Source: CBFGTJ01 sp965651815 (GTDB lineage: Bacteria; Actinomycetota; Acidimicrobiia; Acidimicrobiales; Microtrichaceae). From it: a DNA stretch of 22,135 nt. Shown here piece by piece: positions 1-6,995 of the stretch (position 1 is its first letter; every line of letters begins with the position of its first letter). The notes under the pieces are model-generated. The model was given only the letters and a program-made list of their open reading frames with translations. It was not told the origin of the DNA and searched no databases. The position numbers and the translations under genes were made by a program. The stretch spans positions 1-22,135 of the forward strand of contig CBFGTJ010000029.1 of the NCBI GenBank assembly GCA_965651815.1, read 5' to 3'.

Positions 1-1187
1 TCGCGATGGCCTACCGCCCCCTCGACGCGGGTGCTGCGGTCGACGAGGAGCCGGACGGGCTGGTGCTGGCGGGGTTGCAGGGGATGATGGACCCGCCCCG
101 CGAGGGTGTGCGCGAGGCGGTCGCGTCGTGCCGGGCGGCCGGGGTGCGGGTGGTGATGATCACCGGCGACCACGCCATGACGGCGCGATGCATCGCCGCG
201 GAGGTCGGCATCGTGGACCGGCCCGACGCGGCGGTCGTCACCGGGGAGGAGCTCGCCGACCTCGACGACGAGCAGCTGCGCCGCCTGGTCGGTGAGGTGT
301 CGGTGTTCGCACGGGTGTCGCCCGACGACAAGCTCCGGATCGTCCGGGCCCTGCAGGAGCTGGGGCACGTCGTCGCGGTGACCGGCGACGGGGTGAACGA
401 CGCACCGGCGCTGCGCGCCGCGGACGTCGGGGTGGCGATGGGCCGGGACGGCACCGACGTCGCGCGGGAGGCGTCGGACATGGTGCTCACCGACGACAAC
501 TTCGTCAGCATCGTGGCCGCGGTGGAGGAAGGTCGCGTCGCCTTCGGCAACATCCGCAAGGTGTCGTTCTTCCTCGTGTCGACGGCCGTCGCGGAGACCT
601 TCGCCATCATGGCGTCGGTCTGGTTGGGCTGGCCGCTGCTCCTGCTGCCAGCGCAGATCCTGTGGCTCAACCTCGCGACGAACGGCGTGCAGGACATGGC
701 GCTCGCGTTCGAGCCGGGCAGCCCGGACGTGCTGCGCCGCCCACCGCGGCCACCGCGGGAGGGGATCCTGTCGAGGATGCTGTGGGAGCGCACCGCGGTC
801 GGCGGCGTCGCCATGGCGGTTGGTGCGCTCCACATGTTCCGCTGGCAGCTCGACCGGGGCGACTCGCTGGTCGAGGCGCACAGCGTCGCCCTCACCACCC
901 TGGTCGTGTTCAACATCTTCCAGGCCGGCAACGCCCGCTCGGAGAACCGCTCCCTGTTCACGATCAGCCCGCTCGGCAACCCGTTCCTGTTCTGGTCGAC
1001 CGTCGGCGCGGTCGGTCTGCACCTCGCGGCGCTGCACCTGCCGGCGACCCAGTACGTGCTGGGCGTGCAACCGATCACCCTCGAGGCGTGGATCCGGGCG
1101 ATCGTCGTCGCGGCGAGCATCCTCGTCGTGGTCGAGGTCCACAAGGCCGTTCGGCGTCGCTGGCCCCTGTCACCGCACGACCACTGA
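1..1187 (+). CDS. P2-type cation-transporting ATPase, C-terminal part (5' end outside window)
   Basis: This is the C-terminal part of an integral membrane pump that couples ATP hydrolysis to cation transport. The frame is open to the window edge (first whole codon at 3), so the actuator domain, the DKTGT phosphorylation site and the first membrane helices lie upstream. Visible are the P-domain motifs MMDPPR, MITGDH and TGDGVNDAP (the HAD hinge and Mg site), then the C-terminal membrane domain. The sixth-helix region reads LWLNLATNGVQD, followed by ALAFEP. Calcium pumps such as SERCA have NLVTDGLPA there, so calcium specificity cannot be assumed; Na+, H+ or another cation is possible. About five hydrophobic segments follow, ending in a basic tail. 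The gene converges on the exported hydrolase, with 34 bp between the stops. Family is certain, substrate is not. Confidence 0.93.
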   Translation, partial: AMAYRPLDAGAAVDEEPDGLVLAGLQGMMDPPREGVREAVASCRAAGVRVVMITGDHAMTARCIAAEVGIVDRPDAAVVTGEELADLDDEQLRRLVGEVSVFARVSPDDKLRIVRALQELGHVVAVTGDGVNDAPALRAADVGVAMGRDGTDVAREASDMVLTDDNFVSIVAAVEEGRVAFGNIRKVSFFLVSTAVAETFAIMASVWLGWPLLLLPAQILWLNLATNGVQDMALAFEPGSPDVLRRPPRPPREGILSRMLWERTAVGGVAMAVGALHMFRWQLDRGDSLVEAHSVALTTLVVFNIFQAGNARSENRSLFTISPLGNPFLFWSTVGAVGLHLAALHLPATQYVLGVQPITLEAWIRAIVVAASILVVVEVHKAVRRRWPLSPHDH

Positions 1188-1195
1188 GGTGGTCT

Positions 1196-1209
1196 CCCGC
1201 CCGGGCGGG
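1196..1209. terminator. 14-bp GC palindrome between convergent genes
   Basis: CCCGCCCGGGCGGG is a perfect palindrome in the 34-bp gap between the ATPase stop and the hydrolase stop. It has no loop and no T tract, so it is at best a weak bidirectional terminator. It may equally be chance in such GC-rich DNA. Confidence 0.25.
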
Positions 1210-1221
1210 TCGACCGGCGGC

Positions 1222-2808
1222 TCAGCCGAACAGCTCCCGGTTCGCCTCAGCCTCCCGGACCAGCAGCTCCGCGTCCTCCGGCAGCAGGAACCCGGCATCG
1301 ACCGCCTCGTCGGCGGACGCCCGGAACGCGGCGACGTAGTCCTCCGCGCTCCCGTGCAGCTCGACGAGGGTCGCCCGGTCGAACGGGATCGTCTGGCCGA
1401 ACAGCATGCACACCCCGCCGTCGCCGGTGAGCTCGGCGGACCCGTCCCCCGGGGGCTCCCCGGTGAGGGTCGCGATCGGCACGTCGACCAGCGGGGTGCG
1501 CACGCCGCCGAGGGCGTTGCCCCGCTCGTCCCGCGCGATGACCACGTCGTCGCCGGGGACCAGCTCGATGCGCTCCGCCGGTGGCGGGGCGGACCCTCCC
1601 GCGGCCCACGCGACGAGGTGGTGGAGCGCGGCCTGGGCCACCTCGTGGTGCGGGCCCGTGTTGATCGGGTCGTCGCAGCCGAGCAGCGACCCGACGCTCG
1701 GGTCGCGGGGCCCGCCGAGGATGGTGCGCAGCGTGTGCGCGTCCGCGTGCGCGGTGCCGGCGACCTCCCAGGTCCGGATCAGGTCGGTGTCGTCCTGGCG
1801 GGCGTGCGCGTAGCCGAGCAGGGTCAGGTCCGTCTCCGCGATCAGCAGCATCACCGGCACCCGGAGGTCGTCCCGGATCACGACCGCCTCGGCGGCGAGG
1901 TCCCGTTCCCCGCGGTCGTCCCGGCTGCTGCGGTACACCCCGTCGAGCGGCGCAGGGGTCGCACCCCTGCTGTGGACGAAGAAGCCGTCGAAGACCGGGT
2001 CGAGCGGGTGCACCGCGTTCACCAGTGTGGAGAGGAACGCGGCGGACTGCGACTCGCCGACCGCGAGCACCTGCTCCGGCTGGAGGTCGCCGAGGAGCTC
2101 GCCGGGTGACTCGGCCACCGCCCGGCCGACCTGGCTGAAGATGTCGAACGACCAGGCGTCGCCGGGGTGCTCGAGGCTGCCGTAGCGCTCGGGGTCGACG
2201 TGCTTCAGGCCGCTCCCGCTGGTGTCCGCGTCCTCGTCGACCTGCTCGGCGGCGTCCTGGTCGAGCTCGACGTCGAGGAGGGTCTCGCCACCCTCGACGC
2301 CCTGCTGCTGCGCGCTGACCCCGACGTACGCGTGGCCGCGCCGGCCGATCTCGGTCGACAGGTACGCCCAGTCGGGCGACGCCTCGATCGCGCTCACGTT
2401 GAACCACTCGAGCACGACCGTGCCGCTGAAGTCGTCGGCGTTCGCCGGTCGGCGGACGATCACCCTCGTGCGGTACCCGGCCTCGTCGGCAGGGGTGACG
2501 GTCCACCTGCCGTCGGAGGGTGTGTCGACCGCCTCGAAGCTGGTGGCCGTCCCGGCCACGAACAGCTCCTCCTCCACGTAGCCGTCGGGGAGCGGGCTGG
2601 ACGGCTGCGGGGCGACGATCCCGTTCCCCTCCCGGTCGGGTCGGGTGATCTCCTCGGGGAGCGGCACGGTGTGCACCGGGTTCGCGTCGCCGGCGTCCTC
2701 CCCGGCCGTCGCCGGCTCGTCCTCGTCGGACGAGCACCCCATCCCCACGGCCAGCGCGCCCACCACCAGCGCGGCCGCGGCACGTCGCGTCGTTCGTGCC
2801 ACTCGCAC
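1222..2808 (-). CDS. Exported alpha/beta hydrolase-domain protein (Abhydrolase_10-like)
   Basis: A 528-residue secreted or membrane-anchored hydrolase of unknown substrate. The GTG start at 2808 is preceded by AGGGGGG with a 5-nt gap; another in-frame GTG lies two codons later. Residues 1-25 form a basic, then hydrophobic export signal ending at Cys25. The lipobox-like VGMGC lacks the usual Leu/Val at -3, so lipid modification is uncertain. An acidic linker follows. The hydrolase core carries GESQSA (Ser253 as nucleophile) and a late His-rich GTAHADAH segment near residue 354 that could supply the catalytic His. The LEWFNVSA segment and the PEQVLAVGESQSA context match proteins annotated as alpha/beta hydrolase domain-containing (PF20091 type). 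The family is known mainly from genomes, and esterase activity is only inferred. It is divergent from the M48 protease gene. Confidence 0.85.
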   Translation of the reverse strand: MRVARTTRRAAAALVVGALAVGMGCSSDEDEPATAGEDAGDANPVHTVPLPEEITRPDREGNGIVAPQPSSPLPDGYVEEELFVAGTATSFEAVDTPSDGRWTVTPADEAGYRTRVIVRRPANADDFSGTVVLEWFNVSAIEASPDWAYLSTEIGRRGHAYVGVSAQQQGVEGGETLLDVELDQDAAEQVDEDADTSGSGLKHVDPERYGSLEHPGDAWSFDIFSQVGRAVAESPGELLGDLQPEQVLAVGESQSAAFLSTLVNAVHPLDPVFDGFFVHSRGATPAPLDGVYRSSRDDRGERDLAAEAVVIRDDLRVPVMLLIAETDLTLLGYAHARQDDTDLIRTWEVAGTAHADAHTLRTILGGPRDPSVGSLLGCDDPINTGPHHEVAQAALHHLVAWAAGGSAPPPAERIELVPGDDVVIARDERGNALGGVRTPLVDVPIATLTGEPPGDGSAELTGDGGVCMLFGQTIPFDRATLVELHGSAEDYVAAFRASADEAVDAGFLLPEDAELLVREAEANRELFG

Positions 2809-2836
2809 GGAAGCCCCCCTTCGCACGGCTCCCAGC

Positions 2837-2842
2837 ACGCTA
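2837..2842 (-). promoter_or_regulatory. Candidate -10 (TAGCGT) for the exported hydrolase
   Basis: On the minus strand TAGCGT fits the actinobacterial TANNNT -10. Transcription would begin near 2830, giving a leader of about 22 nt that contains the AGGGGGG ribosome binding site. No good -35 hexamer is seen. Confidence 0.4.
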
Positions 2843-2937
2843 ACCGAGCCGCCGTGCCGGGGATCCTCCGTTGCTGCTACGCGTTGCACCCTGCGGGCCG
2901 GGCGCTTCGGTCCGCCGACCCCCTGGAGGTGCGGCCG

Positions 2938-3897
2938 GTGCTGGACGAACGAGCTCGACGACGCCAGCGGGCCCGCAACGCGGTGCAGGGCCTGCTGCTC
3001 CTCGGCGGCATGGTCGTCGCGCTCGCCGTCGTGGCCGGCATGGTGCTCGGCGGTCGCGGCCTGTTGTGGGTGGCGGTGCTCGGCGTGCTGGTGGTCGTCG
3101 CCCGGCCGAAGGTGCCGACGTCGTGGGTCCTGTCGATGTACGGGGCGAAGCAGCTGCCCCCGCAGGCCGCACCGGAGCTCCACCTGATCGTGCAGGCGCT
3201 GTCGGAGCGGGCCGGCCTGGCTTCGCCGCCCCGCATCCACTACGTGCCGAGCCCGATGGCGAACGCGTTCGTCGTGGGGCACGGCGACGACGCGGCGCTC
3301 GCGGTCACCGACGGGTTGTTGCGGAACCTCACCGGCCGCCAGGTCGCCGGGGTCCTCGCGCACGAGATCGCCCACCTGCGCGCGGGGGACACCGCGATCA
3401 TGTCGCTGTCCGACGCGGTCAGCCGGCTCGTGCAGGGACTGTCCTACCTCGGGCTGTTCACGTTGTTCCTCACCGTGCCGCTCGCGGCGCGGGGCGACCC
3501 GCGACTGCTCGTGGCCTCCCTCGTGCTGGCCGGTCTGCCGTCGATCGTGACGCTGCTGCAGCTCGGGTTGTCGCGCTCGCGCGAGTACGACGCGGACCTC
3601 CAGGCGGTCGCGCTCACCGGTGACGTCGAGGGCCTGGCCTCCGCGCTCGAGGTGCTCGAGCGGCTCGAGGGCCGGGTCTGGGAGCGCCTCATGGTCCCCC
3701 ACGGGCGGGTGCCCGACCCGTTGCTGCTGCGCACCCACCCCAAGACCTCCGAGCGCACCCGTCGGCTCCGGTCGCTCGAGAGGGACGACCGGGTGCGCCC
3801 GCGGGCGCGGCTGGGCGAGGACGCGCCGATCGCGCCGCGCGGGTACTCGGTGGTGCCTCCGCGCCGGCGGCTGCGGGCACCGGGGATCCGCTGGTGA
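2938..3897 (+). CDS. Membrane zinc metalloprotease, M48 family (HtpX-like)
   Basis: A 319-residue integral membrane zinc protease; HtpX relatives cleave misfolded membrane proteins. The GTG start at 2938 has TGGAGGT about 8 nt upstream. The frame stays open far further 5', but that part is the shadow of the divergent hydrolase. Two hydrophobic segments lie near residues 17-38 and 41-55. The active site is HEIAH at 142-146, and the third zinc ligand is probably Glu216 in SREYDAD. Two further hydrophobic stretches lie near 166-183 and 189-208. The THPKTSERTRRL segment near 267 is the usual end of the M48 domain. The tail is Arg/Pro-rich. It converges on the baeRF gene with 10 bp between stops. 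Family is confident; substrate and regulation are not visible. Confidence 0.9.
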   Translation: MLDERARRRQRARNAVQGLLLLGGMVVALAVVAGMVLGGRGLLWVAVLGVLVVVARPKVPTSWVLSMYGAKQLPPQAAPELHLIVQALSERAGLASPPRIHYVPSPMANAFVVGHGDDAALAVTDGLLRNLTGRQVAGVLAHEIAHLRAGDTAIMSLSDAVSRLVQGLSYLGLFTLFLTVPLAARGDPRLLVASLVLAGLPSIVTLLQLGLSRSREYDADLQAVALTGDVEGLASALEVLERLEGRVWERLMVPHGRVPDPLLLRTHPKTSERTRRLRSLERDDRVRPRARLGEDAPIAPRGYSVVPPRRRLRAPGIRW

Positions 3898-3907
3898 CGG
3901 GCGCCGG

Positions 3908-4984
3908 TCAGCGCAACAGCAACCCGATGCTGGCGTAGTCCGCCAGGTCGCCCGACGCGACGAACTCGACCGCGCCCCCGGCACGCACGACGTGCTCGAT
4001 CAGCTCGTCGACCGGGTCGGCCATGACGTCCGGCTCGGAGGGGTCGGCGGGCACGAGGCGGCCGTGCTCCTCCCGTGAGGGGATGCCCTTGTAGTCCTCC
4101 TCCACGACGAGCAGTCGGCCGCGCCCCTCGCGGGCGTACATCCAGGCTTCGTCGATCCCGGTGACCGCCTTGCCGGCGTGCATCGCCTCGACGAGCTCCT
4201 CGACCGCTTCGCGACGCCGCTGCCGGAGGTGCTCGCGCACGATCTCCCACGCGGCCGCACCGAGCTCGTGCGCGGCGGTGTGCTCGTGGGACCCGTCGAG
4301 GCGGCCCAGGACCTTCCGCTGGTTGCGGCTGACCTCCTCGAACAGCGCGGTGGAGGTCCTCACGCCGGCGAGCACCAGCGGCAGCTTCGAGTCGTGCTCG
4401 ACCGCGGCGAGCGCCTCGTCGACCTCGCGGAAGAAGTTCCGCTCCTGCTCCTTGTCGTCCCCGCCCGGTTCCTGCGCGAAGCGGCCCGCGACGGCGCGCC
4501 GGTCCCGGTTCACGATCTCGGTCTCCAGCGGGAACCCGTGCTCCCGCACCTCGGTGAGCTCGTCGCGGACCGCCTCGTACAGGTGGGCGGTCCGCTCGGA
4601 CACGACGAGCACCCGGTAGCGGGGGCTGCGGCGCAGGCCCTGGATCAGCAGCCGCGTGGCCGGTGTCGTGCCCACCTCCACCAGCTCGCGCACCGGGAAG
4701 TGCAACAGGTGCGCCTCCGACATGGTCGGGGACGCGACGACGAGCACGCCGTCGGCACCGCTGGTGAGGTCGAGCTGCGACACGGCCCGGTCGAGGCCCT
4801 CCACGACGGCCCGCGCTCGCTGGGCGTCGCCCGACTCCTTCACCGCGCTCTTCGCGTCGCTGACGAGGTTGCGCAGCCGGATGCGGTCCTCCTCGTTGCC
4901 CGGTCGCCGTCGGTCGAGCGGGGCGACGACGGTGGCGACGAGGTCGTCCTCGACCTCGAGCAGACGTTCGACGACCTCACGCAT
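3908..4984 (-). CDS. Bacterial aeRF1-like protein (baeRF / Balon-type ribosome hibernation factor)
   Basis: A 358-residue cytoplasmic protein related to archaeal/eukaryotic release factor eRF1. An N-terminal alpha/beta region precedes the core. A central eRF1-domain-2-like part reads VLVVSERTAHLYEA near 125-138, then PGGDDKEQERNFFREV near 173-188, where eRF1 has its GGQ loop. The C-terminal eL30-like domain reads GRLLVVEEDYKG, then DELIEHVVRAGGAVEFVASGDLADY to the end. The catalytic Gln of GGQ is replaced (GGD) and no NIKS motif is seen, so peptide release is unlikely. Characterised relatives (Balon of Psychrobacter, Rv2629/Msmeg1130 of mycobacteria) occupy the A site of dormant ribosomes. 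ATG at 4984 overlaps the end of the CBS gene by 8 bp, implying translational coupling. Family is well supported; a hibernation role is inferred by homology. Confidence 0.82.
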   Translation of the reverse strand: MREVVERLLEVEDDLVATVVAPLDRRRPGNEEDRIRLRNLVSDAKSAVKESGDAQRARAVVEGLDRAVSQLDLTSGADGVLVVASPTMSEAHLLHFPVRELVEVGTTPATRLLIQGLRRSPRYRVLVVSERTAHLYEAVRDELTEVREHGFPLETEIVNRDRRAVAGRFAQEPGGDDKEQERNFFREVDEALAAVEHDSKLPLVLAGVRTSTALFEEVSRNQRKVLGRLDGSHEHTAAHELGAAAWEIVREHLRQRRREAVEELVEAMHAGKAVTGIDEAWMYAREGRGRLLVVEEDYKGIPSREEHGRLVPADPSEPDVMADPVDELIEHVVRAGGAVEFVASGDLADYASIGLLLR

Positions 4985-5381
4985 CTCCCACCCCCTGGTT
5001 CTGGTCCGACATCAACGTCTCGATGGTGAACAGGTCGCGCATCGACACCATGCCGAGCAGGTCGCCCTTGGTGGACACGACCGGCAGGCGCCGCACCTTG
5101 TTGTCGAGCATCCTGCGGGCGACCTCCACCTCGTCCTCGTCCGGCGTGGCGGTGAGCACCTCGGTCGTCGCGAACTCCGCCGCGGTGGCCGAGCCCGGGT
5201 CGGCCCCACGGGCCGTCGCTCGGACGATGTCGCGCTCGCTGATCACGCCCTGGAGCCGCCCGTCCGCCACCACCGCGACGAACCCGGAGTCGGCCTCCTC
5301 CATCGCCTTGGCGACGTCGTGCAGCGTGTCACCGGGTGCGCACCTCGGGATGGCCGTCCGGTACAGGTCCTTGATCTCCAC
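4977..5381 (-). CDS. Tandem CBS-domain protein (Hrp1-like)
   Basis: A 134-residue soluble protein made of two CBS motifs and little else: residues 1-58 ending in GVISERDIV, and residues 68-120 ending in GMVSMRDLF. CBS pairs usually bind adenine nucleotides or similar ligands. Length and the order SERDIV, then ADPGSATAAE, recall mycobacterial Hrp1 (Rv2626c), a dormancy protein. A Cys is present at position 14 as in Hrp1, but I see no second Cys. The GTG start at 5381 follows GAGAGGAG with a 5-nt gap. The stop lies 8 bp inside the downstream Balon-type gene, so the two form one operon. The likely role is to sense energy state and modulate its partner. The fold is certain; ligand and partner are inferred. 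Confidence 0.88.
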   Translation of the reverse strand: MEIKDLYRTAIPRCAPGDTLHDVAKAMEEADSGFVAVVADGRLQGVISERDIVRATARGADPGSATAAEFATTEVLTATPDEDEVEVARRMLDNKVRRLPVVSTKGDLLGMVSMRDLFTIETLMSDQNQGVGDA

Positions 5382-5411
5382 AGGCTCTCCTCTCGTCGCG
5401 TCGACGCCGAC

Positions 5412-5438
5412 GTCCTACCCGCAGCGACACCATGTCAC
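5412..5438 (-). promoter_or_regulatory. Possible promoter of the CBS-baeRF operon
   Basis: On the minus strand GTGACA (5438-5433) and TAGGAC (5417-5412) are 15 bp apart and resemble -35 and -10 hexamers. The spacing is short and the -10 lacks the final T, so this is tentative. No DosR-type dormancy box is apparent in the 133-bp divergent region. Confidence 0.25.
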
Positions 5439-5476
5439 GCGACGGGGACGTGCCGCGCGTCGCGCCCGGCCCTCCC

Positions 5477-5482
5477 TACGAT
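5477..5482 (+). promoter_or_regulatory. Candidate -10 (TACGAT) for the SDR gene
   Basis: TACGAT fits TANNNT. It would start a transcript near 5489 with a leader of about 26 nt, which contains the GAGGGGGT ribosome binding site 5-6 nt before GTG 5515. No clear -35. Confidence 0.4.
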
Positions 5483-5514
5483 GGCCGGGCCACGGGGTGC
5501 CGAGGGGGTGTGGC

Positions 5515-6453
5515 GTGGGCGAGGTCCGCTTCGACGGCCAGTCGGCGATCGTGACGGGTGCCGGCAACGGGTTGGGGCGCGAGTACGCCCTGCAGCTGGC
5601 GGCGAGGGGCGCAGCGGTCGTGTGCAACGACCTCGACGCCGACGCCGCGCGTGCGACCGCGGCGCAGATCGTCGAACGTGGCGGCCGGGCCGTGCCCGAG
5701 ACGAGCTCGGTCGCGTCCCCCGGGGCGGGCGAGGCGATCGTGGGCGCCGCGCTCGAGGCGTTCGGGTCGGTCGACGTGGTGATCAACAATGCCGGCCAGC
5801 TCCGCAACGCGGCGTTCGACGAGATGACGGCGGACGACGTCGACGACGTGCTGCGCACCCACCTCGGCGGTGCGTTCCACGTCACCCGGCCGACGTACCG
5901 CCACATGTTGGAGGCAGGGTACGGACGCATCGTGTTCACGTCGTCGGGTGCGGTGTTCGGCAGTCCCTGGCAGGCGAACTACGCAGCGGCGAAGGCGGGC
6001 GTGATCGGCCTGTGCCACGCCGTCGCGCTGGAAGGGGCGCCGCACGGCATACGCGCCAACACGGTGATGCCGATGGCGCTGACCGGCATCGGCGCGACAG
6101 GACCGCCCCCGTTCCCACCCGAGCTGTTGGACGAGACGGTGCAGGCGATGCGACCGCTCGCGCCGTACATGACCGTGGGCAACGTCGCGCCGCTCGTGCT
6201 GCACCTCGCGAGCCGCGGGTGCGCGGTGACGGGCCGGACCTACTCGGTCGGGTGCGGCCGCGTCGCGGAGGTGGTCCTCGGCGTGACCGAGGGATGGGTC
6301 GCTGCCGACCCGGCGCGGCCGGCCACCCCGGAGGAGGTCGCGCAGCGCCTCGCCGCGGCGGGTGACGGCGCGGCGGGTGACCCGGCCAGCCTCGAGGTCC
6401 CGAGGTCGATGCTCGACGAGGTCAGGTCGGTCGCCGCCCGCCTGCCCACGTAG
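5515..6453 (+). CDS. Short-chain dehydrogenase/reductase (classical SDR)
   Basis: A 312-residue cytoplasmic NAD(P)-dependent oxidoreductase. The GTG start at 5515 was chosen for its AGGGGGT ribosome binding site. It has the Rossmann motif TGAGNGLG at 14-21 and an acidic CNDLD segment (38-42) favouring NAD. NNAG is at 91-94. The catalytic set is SS at 143-144, Tyr156 and Lys160 (YAAAK). The NDLD and NNAGQLRNAAF segments resemble the 3-hydroxyacyl-CoA dehydrogenase branch (17-beta-HSD4/MFE-2-like), often tied to fatty-acid or sterol side-chain breakdown. The C-terminal ~80 residues (VTEGWVAADPARPATPEEVAQ) extend past the core as in that branch. Substrate is not determinable here. The truncated metallo-hydrolase gene begins 9 bp after the stop in the same frame. 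Confidence 0.9.
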   Translation: MGEVRFDGQSAIVTGAGNGLGREYALQLAARGAAVVCNDLDADAARATAAQIVERGGRAVPETSSVASPGAGEAIVGAALEAFGSVDVVINNAGQLRNAAFDEMTADDVDDVLRTHLGGAFHVTRPTYRHMLEAGYGRIVFTSSGAVFGSPWQANYAAAKAGVIGLCHAVALEGAPHGIRANTVMPMALTGIGATGPPPFPPELLDETVQAMRPLAPYMTVGNVAPLVLHLASRGCAVTGRTYSVGCGRVAEVVLGVTEGWVAADPARPATPEEVAQRLAAAGDGAAGDPASLEVPRSMLDEVRSVAARLPT

Positions 6454-6456
6454 CCT
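6451..6456 (+). promoter_or_regulatory. Candidate leaderless -10 (TAGCCT) overlapping the SDR stop codon
   Basis: TAGCCT fits TANNNT and its first three bases are the SDR stop codon. It lies 6 nt before ATG 6463, the spacing expected for a leaderless transcript starting at the ATG. No ribosome binding site is seen before that ATG, which supports the idea. Confidence 0.4.
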
Positions 6457-6462
6457 CCGGAC

Positions 6463-6966
6463 ATGACGGTCACGATCCGTGCGTTCACCACCGGCTGGAT
6501 GACCACCGACAGGGCCGGCCTGCACTTCGACCACTGCGGGGGCAACGCGCTCGCGGGCGACGTGCCGGTGCTCGTCCAGCGCGAGGAGTGGCACGCCGCC
6601 CACGGCGGCGACCCGAACGCGGGGTACCTCGAGGTCGACTACGACACGGGTCAGGAGGTGCAGCTGCTCGACGGCGAGCACGACGTGTTCGGCGACGGGC
6701 TCGTCACGTGCCTGCCGACCCCTGGGCACACGGCCGGTCACCAGTCGCTGCGCGTCCGCAGCGGTGACCGCGAGGTCGTTCTCACCGGTGACGCGTGCTA
6801 CTTCCGCGAGACGCTCGAGACCGGCAGGTTGCCGGTCTTCGCCAACGACCCCGAGGTGCAGCGCCGCACCCTGGAACGGCTCCGGGCGCTGGGGTCCGCC
6901 GGGGCGCACCTCGTCTTCGGTCACGACGCCGAGCAGTTCCCCGACGACGAGGTGCGCACGATCTGA
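6463..6966 (+). CDS. MBL-fold metallo-hydrolase, AHL-lactonase-like, internally deleted
   Basis: A 167-residue protein with clear similarity to the N-acyl-homoserine-lactonase-like group of metallo-beta-lactamase-fold enzymes, whose members usually have about 250-280 residues. The N-terminus (TIRAFTTGWM) is followed at residue 20 directly by LHFDHCGGN, which normally lies some 75-90 residues further on. The first beta-sheet is missing, and so is the first His of the HxHxDH metal motif: G-LHFDH replaces the usual H-LHFDH. The rest is intact: QREEW, the DGEHDVFGDG stretch, PTPGHTAGHQS, LTGDACYFR and FGHD. It looks like an in-frame deletion within an otherwise well-kept gene. Catalysis is doubtful, so it may be a decaying gene, a binding-only protein or an assembly artefact. 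It converges on the FAD oxidase gene with 29 bp between stops. Confidence 0.75.
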   Translation: MTVTIRAFTTGWMTTDRAGLHFDHCGGNALAGDVPVLVQREEWHAAHGGDPNAGYLEVDYDTGQEVQLLDGEHDVFGDGLVTCLPTPGHTAGHQSLRVRSGDREVVLTGDACYFRETLETGRLPVFANDPEVQRRTLERLRALGSAGAHLVFGHDAEQFPDDEVRTI

Positions 6967-6972
6967 TCGGGT

Positions 6973-6986
6973 CCGGCGTGAGCCGG
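6973..6986. terminator. Small hairpin between convergent genes
   Basis: CCGGC-gtga-GCCGG is a 5-bp stem with a 4-nt loop in the 29-bp gap between the metallo-hydrolase and FAD oxidase stops. There is no T tract. It is a weak candidate for a shared terminator. Confidence 0.3.
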
Positions 6987-6995
6987 CGCGCAGGG

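Noticed and set aside
2809..3984. N-terminal extension of the hydrolase frame giving 920 residues
   Set aside because: It runs antisense through the M48 protease gene, is Arg/Pro-rich shadow sequence, and a proper signal peptide and ribosome binding site exist at 2808.
4977..5515. DosR dormancy box upstream of the CBS-baeRF pair
   Set aside because: No GGGACTNNAGTCCC-like palindrome is present in the divergent region, so control by a DosR homologue is not supported by sequence.
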